DNA of 64,000 nucleotides from Poseidonocella sedimentorum (GTDB lineage Bacteria; Pseudomonadota; Alphaproteobacteria; Rhodobacterales; Rhodobacteraceae), in NCBI RefSeq assembly GCF_900116005.1, contig NZ_FOYI01000002.1:186001-250000 (forward strand), given 5' to 3'. Positions within the stretch are counted from its first letter, which is position 1; each line of letters starts with the position of its first letter. Made by a program: the position numbers and the translations under genes. This document shows positions 1 to 8,561 of the stretch, one piece after another. The notes beneath the pieces are model-generated. The model was not told where the DNA came from. It saw nothing but the letters and a program-made list of their open reading frames with translations, and made no database searches.

Positions 1-91
1 GACAGGGTGAGGGACCGGATCTGCATCCTTGGCTCCAGGCCCGGCGATCAGGCCGCCGGACGGGCCCGGCGATCATGGCGCGCGCGCCGGA

Positions 92-1210
92 TCACACGCG
101 CATCGGCATGACCACATAGACCGCGCTGGTGTCATTGCTCTCGCGCATGAGCGTCGGATCGCCCGCGGAGTTGAACAGGAAGACGGCGTTCTCGCGGTCC
201 ACCTGGCTGGCGATTTCGAGCAGGTATTTGGCGTTGAACCCGATCTCAAGCCGCTCGTCGGAATAGGCCACGGCGAGCTCTTCCTCCGCCGCGCCGCTGT
301 CGGGCGCGTTGACCGAGAGCACCAGCCGATCCGTGTCCAGCGCCATCTTGACCGCGCGCGACCTCTCCGACGAGACCGTCGCGACCCGATCCACCGCCTT
401 GGCGAAATCGCCCGCATCGACCTCCAGCCGCCGGGTGTTCCCGGTCGGGATGACGCGGGTGTAATCGGGGAATGTCCCGTCGATGACCTTGGAGGTCAGG
501 GTGATGTCAGGCGTGGCGAAGCGGACCTTGGTCTCGCTCACCGATACCGCGATCTGCATGTCGTCGTCATCGAGCAGTTTGCGCAGCTCGCCCACCGTCT
601 TGCGCGGCACGATCACGCCCGGCATCGTCTCCGCGCCGGGGGGCAGGTCGGCATCGATCCGCGCCAGCCGGTGACCATCGGTCGCGACACAGCGCAGAAC
701 GCGGCCCTCCTCGCCATCGGCCACATGCATGTAGACGCCGTTGAGGTAATAGCGCGTCTCCTCGGTCGAGATCGCGAATTTGGACTTGTCGAAGAGGCGG
801 CGCAGCACCGGAGCGGGCACGGTGAAATTCGCGGTGTACTCGCTGCTCGCCATGACCGGAAAATCCTCGCGCGGCAGGGTAGCGAGCGAGAAGTGCGAAC
901 GCCCCGCCTCGACCGTGATCCGCCCGCTGGCGCCATCCTCGGTCAGCTTGACCAGAGCGCCGTCCGGCAGCTTGCGCACGATCTCATGCAGCACCAGCGC
1001 GCTCACTGTCGTCGCACCCGCGCGCTCGACCTGAGCCGGGGCCTTGTCGACCACCTCGATATCGAGGTCGGTGGCGCGAAACTGGACCGTGTCGCCCTCG
1101 GCCTCGATCAGGACGTTGGCAAGGATCGGGATGGTGTTGCGGCGTTCGACCACCGATTGCGCCTGGCTGACCGCCTTGAGCAGATCGCTGCGTTCAATGC
1201 TGAGTTTCAT
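92..1210 (-). CDS. dnaN: DNA polymerase III subunit beta (sliding clamp)
   Basis: Encodes the ring-shaped processivity clamp that tethers DNA polymerase III to DNA. The 372-residue product has the usual length and starts MKLSIERSDLL, the typical N-terminus of the family; an upstream in-frame ATG would add 24 residues that are not clamp-like, so the start at 1210 was chosen. Three repeated clamp domains of roughly 120 residues fit the length, and the protein ends in a clamp-like PMRV tail. It lies downstream of dnaA on the same strand, as in many bacteria, with a gap of about 200 bp that could hold its own promoter. The next gene in this direction is outside the window. Confidence 0.97.
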   Translation of the reverse strand: MKLSIERSDLLKAVSQAQSVVERRNTIPILANVLIEAEGDTVQFRATDLDIEVVDKAPAQVERAGATTVSALVLHEIVRKLPDGALVKLTEDGASGRITVEAGRSHFSLATLPREDFPVMASSEYTANFTVPAPVLRRLFDKSKFAISTEETRYYLNGVYMHVADGEEGRVLRCVATDGHRLARIDADLPPGAETMPGVIVPRKTVGELRKLLDDDDMQIAVSVSETKVRFATPDITLTSKVIDGTFPDYTRVIPTGNTRRLEVDAGDFAKAVDRVATVSSERSRAVKMALDTDRLVLSVNAPDSGAAEEELAVAYSDERLEIGFNAKYLLEIASQVDRENAVFLFNSAGDPTLMRESNDTSAVYVVMPMRV

Positions 1211-1417
1211 CCCCACGCTCCTTGTGATCCGGGATGGGAAAGGTACCTTTTTCCCGGCCCCGAACAAGCCATTTCTTGCCACGCATTTCGGGGAAGTTTC
1301 TGGGCAGAGTGCAAGGGCCCGTCAAGGGCCCCGGCACGAGTGGTGTAAAAGAGTGACAATGCGGACTCAAAGCCGCGCGCCTCGGCCTGCCGGATCGGCA
1401 GTGCCAGAGGGTGCGGT

Positions 1418-2854
1418 TCAGGCTTCGAGCGCCCGGCGGAGCAGTTCGAGATCCTCGTCAATCTGCCCGTCCTGCAGCCGCAGCTCGTCGATCCGGCGCA
1501 CCCCGTGCATCACGGTGGTGTGGTCACGGCCACCGAACCGCTTGCCGATCTCGGGCAGCGACCGGCTCGTCATGTTCTTGGAAAGATACATGGCCACCTG
1601 CCGCGGGCGGGCAAAGGTGCGCAGCCGCTTCGGCCCGAGCATGTCCGACAGGCGGATGTTGTAATGCTCGCAGACCTTGCGCTGGATTTCCTCGACCGTG
1701 ATCTTGCGCTCCGAGGCGCGCAGCACGTCGGCGAGGCAATCCTGCACCAGATCCATGGTGATCTCGCGCCCGACGAGCGAGGCAAAGGCAAAGAGCCGCG
1801 TCAGCGCGCCTTCCAGCACGCGCACGTTGGTCGAGATGCGCAGCGCGAGGAATTCGAGGATCCCCTGCCCGATTTCCAGCCCCGGATATTGCTCGCGGAA
1901 CTGGTCGACCTTGTTGTGCAGGATGCCGAGGCGAAGCTCATAGTCCGTGGGGTGCAGGTCCACCACGAGCCCGCACTGCAACCGGCTCTTGATCCGGTCC
2001 TCAAGGTCCTTGATCTCGTTGGGCGCCCGGTCGGCGGAGATGATGATCTGTTTGTTTTGATCAACCAGCGCGTTGAAGGTGTGGAAGAATTCTTCCTGGG
2101 TGCTGTCCTTGCCGGCGATGAACTGGACGTCATCGACCATGAGCACATCGACACTGCGGAAGATCTGCTTGAAGTCCATCATGCGGCGGTCGCGCAGGGC
2201 CTGCACGAAGCGGTACATGAACTGTTCCGCCGAGAGGTAGACGACGTTGAGATCCGGGCGGCGCTCCTGAAGCTCCCAGGCGATGGCGTGCATCAGGTGG
2301 GTCTTGCCGAGACCGACGCCGCCATACAGGAAGAGCGGGTTGAAGGACACCGCGGCGCCCTCGGCCACACGGCGGGCCGCGGCATGGGCGAGCTCGTTGG
2401 GCTTGCCCACGACGAAGCGCTCGAAGGTGAAGCGCTCATCGAGCGGCGCGCCGGGTAGGTCCTCGGCCACCTGGGCCGGGGCCGCGCTTTTGGCGGGCGA
2501 CACGTTGGTCCGGGCCTTGGCCGAGGCCATGCCGGCCGTATCCCCGGCGGCGGCGGCGCGAGACGCGGCGCGCGCGCCATCGGGGCGCTGCGCGGTATTG
2601 GCCGCGCCGGAGGGCGGAACGGCGAAGTTCAGACGCGAAACCTTGCCTCCGGTGACGGACCGCAGATGATAGAGGATCAGATCGGAGAAATTGCGCGCCA
2701 CGTAGTTGCCGATGAAATTCGTCGGCACGCCGAAGTTCACCACCCCGTCATCGACGGAGGTGTATTGCAGCGGTTCGATCCAGTTCTTGAAATTACTGTT
2801 TCCGACCGTCTCCCTGAGCTGCTCCTGAACCTGTCCCCATTGCTCTTGTGTCAT
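1418..2854 (-). CDS. dnaA: Chromosomal replication initiator DnaA
   Basis: The AAA+ initiator that binds DnaA boxes and opens the origin. The 478 residues show domain I (about 1-75), an Ala/Pro-rich linker (about 80-135), an AAA+ core with Walker A GGVGLGKTH near residue 178 and Walker B VLMVDDVQF, and a C-terminal DNA-binding helix-turn-helix with the signature GGRDHTTVMHG. The start ATG at 2854 follows an AGGACA stretch on the minus strand. It sits between rpsT and dnaN, all on the minus strand. The region upstream holds GANTC sites (see the 2855-3330 entry), which could link its expression to CcrM methylation. Confidence 0.98.
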   Translation of the reverse strand: MTQEQWGQVQEQLRETVGNSNFKNWIEPLQYTSVDDGVVNFGVPTNFIGNYVARNFSDLILYHLRSVTGGKVSRLNFAVPPSGAANTAQRPDGARAASRAAAAGDTAGMASAKARTNVSPAKSAAPAQVAEDLPGAPLDERFTFERFVVGKPNELAHAAARRVAEGAAVSFNPLFLYGGVGLGKTHLMHAIAWELQERRPDLNVVYLSAEQFMYRFVQALRDRRMMDFKQIFRSVDVLMVDDVQFIAGKDSTQEEFFHTFNALVDQNKQIIISADRAPNEIKDLEDRIKSRLQCGLVVDLHPTDYELRLGILHNKVDQFREQYPGLEIGQGILEFLALRISTNVRVLEGALTRLFAFASLVGREITMDLVQDCLADVLRASERKITVEEIQRKVCEHYNIRLSDMLGPKRLRTFARPRQVAMYLSKNMTSRSLPEIGKRFGGRDHTTVMHGVRRIDELRLQDGQIDEDLELLRRALEA

Positions 2855-3330
2855 TCTGTCCTGTCCGCTCTTGATGCGTGTTTTCTACGTTTATCGAACC
2901 GCTCTGCCTGAAGCGGCGCACGTTTCACGCATCTGGACAAAGGCTCCCCGCCCCGTTGCAACGCGCAACAGGTTGTCCAAAGTGGACGCAGAGACTCATC
3001 ACGACAGGACCACCCCAGCCAAAGGCCGAGCGCCGAACGCAATGCACCAATGTAACTGGACAGCTACCGGATACCGGTATCGACCCCATGGCTATCGTTG
3101 TAGCTCGGGTCGGTGGGTGACCTGCATCTGTGGCGCATACGCAGGTCTGAGTGAGCTGTCCCCCCAGGCGACGTGAATCGCATGGACAGGGTTAGCAAGC
3201 TCGCCGCGGAGCGATCAACAGAACTTCGATCTTGACTCAGGCGACTCCGAAAAAGAATCTCCGGCCGCCCCGCAGAGCCAAAAAAAAGCGCCGCATGAGC
3301 GACGCTTTTTCAGGCGGTCTGTTCCGGCGC
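2855..3330. other. dnaA-rpsT intergenic region with GANTC sites and palindromes
   Basis: A 476-bp stretch without a credible gene. It should contain the dnaA promoter (minus strand) and the rpsT terminator. Five GANTC sites start at 2993, 3175, 3234, 3243 and 3255. A perfect 12-bp palindrome, GATACCGGTATC, lies at 3070-3081, and a hairpin with 7-bp arms GACCTGC/GCAGGTC at 3119-3147. Two weak DnaA-box-like words (7 of 9 to TTATCCACA) occur at 2932-2940 (reverse) and 2973-2981. No exact DnaA box or AT-rich unwinding element was seen, so an origin is not called here. Confidence 0.5.
3280..3310 (-). terminator. Rho-independent terminator of rpsT
   Basis: On the minus strand the arms AAAAAGCG and CGCTTTTT extend inward through one mismatch and three more pairs around a 4-nt loop, followed by eight T residues. 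It lies about 20 bp past the rpsT stop and matches an intrinsic terminator. Confidence 0.85.
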
Positions 3331-3594
3331 TTAGCCGATCGACTTCACGCGGGCCGACAGGCGCGAGAGTTTGCGCGAGGCGGTGTTCTTGTGGAAGACG
3401 CCTTTGGTGACGCCGCGCATCAGCTCGGGTTGAGCGGCGCGCAGGGCGGCAGTTGCGGCGTCCTTGTCACCGGAGTCGATCGCTTCTTCGACCTTGCGGA
3501 GGTAGGTGCGGATGCGCGAACGGCGAGCCTTGTTGACGGCGGAGCGGCGTTCGGCCTGACGGGCGCGTTTCTTGGATTGCGGCGAGTTGGCCAT
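3331..3594 (-). CDS. rpsT: 30S ribosomal protein S20
   Basis: Small-subunit ribosomal protein S20, which binds 16S rRNA during early assembly. The 87-residue, very basic product begins [13 protein letters not shown] and contains the S20 features [16 protein letters not shown] and [13 protein letters not shown]. The length is standard. An AAAGG ribosome-binding site lies 8 nt before the ATG at 3594. It is a single-gene unit with its own intrinsic terminator, upstream of dnaA as in other Rhodobacterales. Confidence 0.97.
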   Translation of the reverse strand: MANSPQSKKRARQAERRSAVNKARRSRIRTYLRKVEEAIDSGDKDAATAALRAAQPELMRGVTKGVFHKNTASRKLSRLSARVKSIG

Positions 3595-3740
3595 GGTCTG
3601 GACCTTTCACGTGGTGTTTTTCTGTTCGACAACGCAACACCCAGAAGGCCCCGGATCTATCCGGCCTGACTCTTGCCTGAGCGGGCATCACGCGCATGTA
3701 TGACGGCGTCCCTTAGAGCAGGTGGCGCCAAAAGGGAAGC

Positions 3741-3776
3741 CCGGAATCGCAAAAACCTGTGTTTTTGGGGGTCCGG
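3741..3776 (-). terminator. Hairpin just past the enoyl-CoA hydratase stop
   Basis: Outer arms CCGGA/TCCGG enclose an AT-rich perfect stem CAAAAAC-CTGT-GTTTTTG at 3750-3767. It begins 3 bp beyond the hydratase stop on the minus strand. There is no clean T tract, so it may be a weak terminator or an RNA 3'-end stabiliser. Confidence 0.4.
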
Positions 3777-3778
3777 CG

Positions 3779-4555
3779 CTACTTGTCGCGGAACTGGGGC
3801 TCGCGCTTTTCGAGGAAGGCGTCCATACCCTCTGTCTGATCCTCGCTGGCGAAGGTCGCCTGAAACAGGCGGCGTTCGTGCAGCAGCCCTTCCGAGAGCG
3901 GGGTCTCGAAGCTGCGCCCGACCGATTCCTTGATGGCCAGCACCGAGAGCTGCGACTTGTGGGCGATCTTCTCGGCGGCCTCCATTGCCTCCTGCACAAG
4001 CTTGCGCGCGGGCACCACCCGGCTCACGAGCCCGGCGCGCTCGGCCTCTTCGGCATCCATGAACCGCCCGGTGAGGTTCATGTCCATCGCCTTGGCCTTG
4101 CCCACGGCGCGGGTCAGCCGCTGGGTGCCGCCCATGCCGGCGAGAATGCCGAGGTTGACCTCCGGCTGGCCGAATTTGGCGTTCTCCGCCGCGATGATGA
4201 AATCGCACATCATCGCCAGCTCGCAGCCGCCGCCCAGCGCATAGCCCGCAACCGCCGCGATCACCGGCTTGCGCACCGATCCGATGCGCTCCGCCTCCGC
4301 GCCGTAGAGGTTCTCGACATAGGCCTCGACGTAGCTCTTGCCCGCCATTTCCTTGACATCCGCGCCGGCGGCGAAAGCCTTTTCGGAGCCGGTGATGACG
4401 ATGCAGCGCACGCGGTCGCTCTCATCGGCCTCCTTGAGCGCCTCGCACAGCTCCCCCAGAAGCTGGGAGTTCAACGCATTCAGCGCATCGGGGCGGTCGA
4501 GCGTGATGAGCGCGATGTTGTCTTCGGTTTGGACCTTGATCGTCTCGTAAGCCAT
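3779..4555 (-). CDS. Enoyl-CoA hydratase (crotonase family)
   Basis: Adds water across the double bond of 2-enoyl-CoA in fatty-acid beta-oxidation. The 258-residue length and the crotonase fold motifs fit a short-chain enoyl-CoA hydratase: AGADVKEM (oxyanion region), [11 protein letters not shown] with one catalytic Glu, and FGQPEVNLG leading to GMGGTQRL with the second. The start at 4555 gives [12 protein letters not shown], a normal N-terminus; 14 extra upstream residues are not supported. It is a monocistronic minus-strand gene between mutM and rpsT. Sequence alone cannot exclude another crotonase reaction, but both Glu residues favour hydratase. Confidence 0.9.
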   Translation of the reverse strand: MAYETIKVQTEDNIALITLDRPDALNALNSQLLGELCEALKEADESDRVRCIVITGSEKAFAAGADVKEMAGKSYVEAYVENLYGAEAERIGSVRKPVIAAVAGYALGGGCELAMMCDFIIAAENAKFGQPEVNLGILAGMGGTQRLTRAVGKAKAMDMNLTGRFMDAEEAERAGLVSRVVPARKLVQEAMEAAEKIAHKSQLSVLAIKESVGRSFETPLSEGLLHERRLFQATFASEDQTEGMDAFLEKREPQFRDK

Positions 4556-4617
4556 GTTCTCATCCCGGGCGTCGGTGGTTGACGGGAGTCCTCGCAATTC
4601 CGCAGCGCGGGTTCAAG

Positions 4618-5469
4618 CTATCTTTGACAGCGCGGGCAGAAGAAGGTCGACCGCCCCGACTGGATGATGCGCCTTATGGCAGAGCCGCATTCCGCCCGGC
4701 GGCACGGGTCCCCCTCACGGCCATAGACATCGAAACTGTGTTGGAAATAGCCCAGCTCCCCATCCGCCTGACGGAAATCCCGCAAGGTCGAGCCGCCGGC
4801 GAGAATCGCCGCCCCGAGCACATCGCGGATCGCCGGCACCAGTGTCGCCACCCGCGCCGCCGAGATCTGCCCCGCCTTGTCCGTCGGGGCGATGCCGGTC
4901 CTGTAGAGCGCCTCGCAGACATAAATATTGCCGAGCCCAGCCACGATCCGCTGATCGAGAAGCGCGGCCTTGATCGGCGCCGCCTTCCCGCGCAGCCGCT
5001 CGACGAGGTAGCTTTGGTGAAACCCGTTGCCCAGCGGCTCCGGCCCGAGCTTGGCAAGGAGCGGATGCGCGGCCTCGTCCGCCGTTTCGAAGAGGTCGAT
5101 CGCCCCGAAACGGCGGGGATCATTGAAGGTCACCCGCGCGCCGTTTTGCATGTGAAACACCACGTGGTCATGTTTCTCCGGCGCGGGATGATCGTGCAGG
5201 AACTGGCCCAGCGGATCCCCGGAGATGAGGATTCGCCCCGACATGCCCAGATGCATCAGCATCGTCTCGCCGCTATCCAGATCGGCGAGGATGTACTTCG
5301 ACCGCCGCCGCAGCGCCGCGACCTTCGCGCCCGTCAGCCGCTCGGCCATGCCCGGCGGAAACGGCCAGCGCAGGTCCGGGCGGTTCACATCGACCCGCGC
5401 CATCCGCACCCCTTCCATCACCGGCAAGAGCCCCCGGCGCACGGTCTCGACCTCGGGCAATTCGGGCAT
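4618..5469 (-). CDS. mutM: Formamidopyrimidine-DNA glycosylase
   Basis: Base-excision repair enzyme (Fpg) that removes oxidised purines such as 8-oxoguanine and cleaves the abasic site. The 283-residue protein begins [14 protein letters not shown], with the catalytic Pro2 and Glu3. It ends in a zinc finger with four Cys (PCRRAECG ... FCPRCQR); the first Cys pair is spaced by four residues instead of the common two. A lysine in the MHLGMSGR region follows family expectation. It is divergent from ubiE with an 80-bp shared promoter region. Confidence 0.96.
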   Translation of the reverse strand: MPELPEVETVRRGLLPVMEGVRMARVDVNRPDLRWPFPPGMAERLTGAKVAALRRRSKYILADLDSGETMLMHLGMSGRILISGDPLGQFLHDHPAPEKHDHVVFHMQNGARVTFNDPRRFGAIDLFETADEAAHPLLAKLGPEPLGNGFHQSYLVERLRGKAAPIKAALLDQRIVAGLGNIYVCEALYRTGIAPTDKAGQISAARVATLVPAIRDVLGAAILAGGSTLRDFRQADGELGYFQHSFDVYGREGDPCRRAECGSAIRRIIQSGRSTFFCPRCQR

Positions 5470-5552
5470 TGTCTCTCCTTGTGATCCCGGCGCACATTGT
5501 GCCCGCCTCAGAGCACCCTATAACAAGGGCGACAAGAGAAAGTGGCAAGCCA

Positions 5553-6317
5553 ATGAGTGACGAGACGAGCAGGGACACGGCCAACACGACGCATTTCGGC
5601 TTCGCGACCGTCCCCGAGAGCGAGAAGGCAGGCCGGGTTCAGGGCGTCTTCAGCAGCGTGGCGTCGAAATACGATGTCATGAACGATGCCATGTCCTTCG
5701 GGATTCACCGCGTCTGGAAGGATGCGATGATGGATTGGCTCGCCCCGCGCCCCGGCCAGCGCCTGCTTGATGTGGCGGGTGGGACGGGCGACATCTCCTT
5801 CCGCTTTCTCAAACGCGCGGGCCGCGGACATGCCACCGTGCTCGACCTGACCGAGCCGATGCTGATCGAGGGCCGCAAGCGCGCGGAAGCGGCGGACATG
5901 GGCGAGAGCCTCGATTGGGTGGTGGGCGATGCCATGGCGCTGCCCTTCGAGGACGCAAGCTTCGACGTCTACACCATCAGCTTCGGCATCCGGAACGTGA
6001 CCCGCCCGCAGGAGGCGCTCAACGAGGCCTTTCGCGTGCTCCGCCCCGGCGGTCGGCTCATGGTTCTGGAGTTCAGCCAGATCCCCAACCCGGCGATGCA
6101 ATGGGCCTACGACCGCTACTCCTTCAACGTGATTCCCGCCATGGGCAAGGCCATCGCCGATGACCGCGAGAGCTATCAGTATCTCGTTGAATCGATCCGC
6201 CAGTTTCCCGATCAGGAGACCTTCCTCGGCATGGTCCGCGCCGCCGGGTTCGGCAATGCCAAGTATCGCAACCTGAGCATGGGTATCGCCTGCCTGCACT
6301 CCGGCTGGAAGCTCTGA
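5553..6317 (+). CDS. ubiE: Demethylmenaquinone/ubiquinone C-methyltransferase UbiE
   Basis: SAM-dependent C-methyltransferase of ubiquinone biosynthesis. The 254-residue product has the family signature [17 protein letters not shown], the SAM-binding loop [13 protein letters not shown], and the post-motif [14 protein letters not shown]. The ATG at 5553 gives [17 protein letters not shown], typical of alphaproteobacterial UbiE; an earlier in-frame start would run into the mutM promoter. It precedes ubiB by only 3 bp, so the two ubiquinone genes are almost certainly co-transcribed. Confidence 0.96.
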   Translation: MSDETSRDTANTTHFGFATVPESEKAGRVQGVFSSVASKYDVMNDAMSFGIHRVWKDAMMDWLAPRPGQRLLDVAGGTGDISFRFLKRAGRGHATVLDLTEPMLIEGRKRAEAADMGESLDWVVGDAMALPFEDASFDVYTISFGIRNVTRPQEALNEAFRVLRPGGRLMVLEFSQIPNPAMQWAYDRYSFNVIPAMGKAIADDRESYQYLVESIRQFPDQETFLGMVRAAGFGNAKYRNLSMGIACLHSGWKL

Positions 6318-6320
6318 GCC

Positions 6321-7856
6321 TTGCGCGGCCCCCACAACATCCTGCGGCTCATCCGGACGGGCGCAACGCTTGAGCGGACCGGGGCGATGGCGGTGGTGCT
6401 CGATGCGTTCGACGCGCCCCCGGTGCTCCGCGCCACGGCGCGCGTCCTTGCCTGGCCGTTCAAATGGCTCGGCGACAAGGGCGATCCGGCCATGCCGCCC
6501 GCCACCCGCGCGCTCAACGCTCTGGGCCCCGCCTACATCAAGTTCGGCCAGGTGCTGTCGACCCGGCCCGACGTGGTCGGCGACGAGCTCGCCCTGCAAC
6601 TGCGCGTGTTGCAAGACAAGCTCCCGCCATTCTCGCAGGCCGAAGCCGAGGCGACGTTCCACCGCGAGACCGGCTATCACGTGGGCGAGGTCTTCAGCGA
6701 GTTCGGCCCGCCCGTCGCCGCCGCCTCGATCGCGCAAGTGCACAAGGCCCGCCTGCGCGAGACCGGCGAGGACGTGGCCGTCAAGATCCTGCGCCCCGGG
6801 ATCGAACAGGCCTTCCGCCGCGACATCGACGCGTTCTATTTCTCAGCCTGGGTGATCAAGACCCTCTCGCCCTCCTCGCGCCGGCTGCGTCCGCAAGAGG
6901 TCGTCGAGCATTTCGAAGGGGTTGTTCTGGGCGAGCTCGATCTGCGGCTGGAGAGCAGCGCAGCCTCGGAGTTCGCGGCCAACACCGAACAGGACGAAGG
7001 CTTTCGCCTGCCCCAGATCAAGTGGCCGCTCTCCGGCCGGCGCGTCATGACGATGGGCTGGGCCGAGGGCATCCCGCTGGGCGATATCGCCGCGCTCGAT
7101 GCCGCCGGCGTCGACCGGGTCGCGCTCAGCGAGCGAGTGTTGCAGCTCTTCCTGCTCCACGCGCTGCGCGACGGGTTTTTCCACGCCGACATGCATCAGG
7201 GCAACCTCAAGGCCTCCGCCTCGGGCGAGCTTATCGCCTTCGATTTCGGGATCATGGGCCATATCGACGAATACACCCGCCGGGTCTATGCCGAGATCCT
7301 CTTCGGCTTCATCCGCCGTGATTACAAGCGCGTGGCCGAGGTGCATTTCGAGGCGGGCTATGTCCCCGCCGATCGCGATGTGGATGATTTCGCCCGCGCC
7401 CTGCGCGCCGTCGGCGAGCCGATCTTCGGCATGAACGCGACCCAAATTTCCATGGGCAAGCTGCTCAACTACCTCTTCGAGGTGACCGAACGTTTCGGGA
7501 TGGAAACCCGGACCGAACTCATCCTGCTCCAGCGCACGATGGTCGTGGTCGAGGGGGTCGCGCGTTCGCTCAATCCCCAGATCAACATCTGGGAAGTCGC
7601 GCGCCCGATTGTCGAAGACTACATCCGCACCAGCATCGGCCCCCGGGCCGTCTTGCGCGATCTGGGCAATACCGCACGGGTGCTTGCGCGCTTCGGTCCG
7701 CGTCTGCCCGGCCTCGTCGAAGATGCGCTGATCCGCCAGTCGCAGGAGCGCAATCCCGAGTCTTCCCGGCCGCGCGGTCGGTTTGTCTGGGGCGCGGTGG
7801 GCGCTGTGTTTGGCGGCGCGGTGGTTGCCGTCGCCGCCTGTCTCGCCAGTCTCTAG
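6321..7856 (+). CDS. ubiB: Ubiquinone biosynthesis protein UbiB (ABC1/ADCK-like atypical kinase)
   Basis: Atypical kinase/ATPase of the UbiB/COQ8 family needed for ubiquinone synthesis. The 511 residues contain the KFGQVLSTRPD (KxGQ) motif, the catalytic region HADMHQGNLK and the metal-binding DFG in IAFDFGIMG. A glycine-rich hydrophobic tail (about 488-511) predicts a C-terminal membrane anchor. The start is a TTG at 6321, 3 bp after the ubiE stop; no ATG lies near enough to preserve the conserved N-terminus. It converges on flgD with only 12 bp between the stops. Confidence 0.93.
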   Translation: MRGPHNILRLIRTGATLERTGAMAVVLDAFDAPPVLRATARVLAWPFKWLGDKGDPAMPPATRALNALGPAYIKFGQVLSTRPDVVGDELALQLRVLQDKLPPFSQAEAEATFHRETGYHVGEVFSEFGPPVAAASIAQVHKARLRETGEDVAVKILRPGIEQAFRRDIDAFYFSAWVIKTLSPSSRRLRPQEVVEHFEGVVLGELDLRLESSAASEFAANTEQDEGFRLPQIKWPLSGRRVMTMGWAEGIPLGDIAALDAAGVDRVALSERVLQLFLLHALRDGFFHADMHQGNLKASASGELIAFDFGIMGHIDEYTRRVYAEILFGFIRRDYKRVAEVHFEAGYVPADRDVDDFARALRAVGEPIFGMNATQISMGKLLNYLFEVTERFGMETRTELILLQRTMVVVEGVARSLNPQINIWEVARPIVEDYIRTSIGPRAVLRDLGNTARVLARFGPRLPGLVEDALIRQSQERNPESSRPRGRFVWGAVGAVFGGAVVAVAACLASL

Positions 7857-7868
7857 GACGCCCGGAAA

Positions 7869-8552
7869 TCAGGCGCCGTCGCTCGCGCCGCGTACCGCGG
7901 TGACCTCGTCGGGCGAGACCGTGCCGCCGCTTGCCAGCAGAAGCTCGACAGCGCCCGAATCGCTGCGCACCTCGACCACCTCGTCAAAGGCCATCACCTT
8001 GCGCACATCACTGGTCACACCGTTCTCATAGACTTCGACCGAGAAATAATAGGTCCCGTCGCCATAGGGCAGGCCGTTGTCGTCCTCGCCCTGCCACGTC
8101 ATCGCGCCGGTCCCCGAGGAGAGGGGGATCCGCTGCAACGCCATGCCGCTGTCGTTCTTGATCACGAGTGACCCGGTCTCGCCCTCGGCCAGCGGATCAA
8201 AGCTGAGCGCCACGGGCGATCCGTCATGGGCGACGCCCGCCGAGCTCTTCACATCCATCCCGACCCAATGCGCATAGTCGCTCAGGCCGCCATAGCCGCC
8301 CTGCTGCAGAAGGGTCGTCAGCAGGTCATTCGTCTGGACCTGCTGCTCGACCGACGAGAACGTCGCAAGCTGGACCGCGTAGTCGGTCGATTCGACCGGG
8401 TTGAGCGGATCCTGATTCTGCAACTGTGCTGTCAGCATCTTCAGGAAGGTCTCGAAATCCGAGGTGATGGCCGCCGGGCTGCTGCCCGAAGCGGAAGTCG
8501 ATGGTGTCGCGGTGGTTGCCGCGGCGCTTGTCGCGCTGGTGACGTCTGTCAT
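7869..8552 (-). CDS. flgD: Flagellar hook assembly (hook cap) protein FlgD
   Basis: Scaffold that sits at the tip of the growing hook and lets FlgE polymerise. The 227-residue protein has a low-complexity Ser/Thr/Ala N-terminus, then the FlgD signature FLKMLTAQLQNQDPLNP and TFSSVEQQVQTNDLL (about 35-80), then a Tudor/FnIII-like beta domain. It lies 9 bp downstream of the hook-length gene fliK on the same strand, forming a two-gene hook-control unit at the left edge of the flagellar island. Confidence 0.93.
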   Translation of the reverse strand: MTDVTSATSAAATTATPSTSASGSSPAAITSDFETFLKMLTAQLQNQDPLNPVESTDYAVQLATFSSVEQQVQTNDLLTTLLQQGGYGGLSDYAHWVGMDVKSSAGVAHDGSPVALSFDPLAEGETGSLVIKNDSGMALQRIPLSSGTGAMTWQGEDDNGLPYGDGTYYFSVEVYENGVTSDVRKVMAFDEVVEVRSDSGAVELLLASGGTVSPDEVTAVRGASDGA

Positions 8553-8561
8553 GTCAGCCTC

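Noticed and set aside
29-1348. Long plus-strand open frame opposite dnaN
   Set aside because: Antisense to a clear dnaN; the translation has low-complexity Arg/His composition and no motif.
2855-3330. Replication origin at dnaA
   Set aside because: No exact DnaA box or AT-rich unwinding element was found; two 7-of-9 words are not enough.
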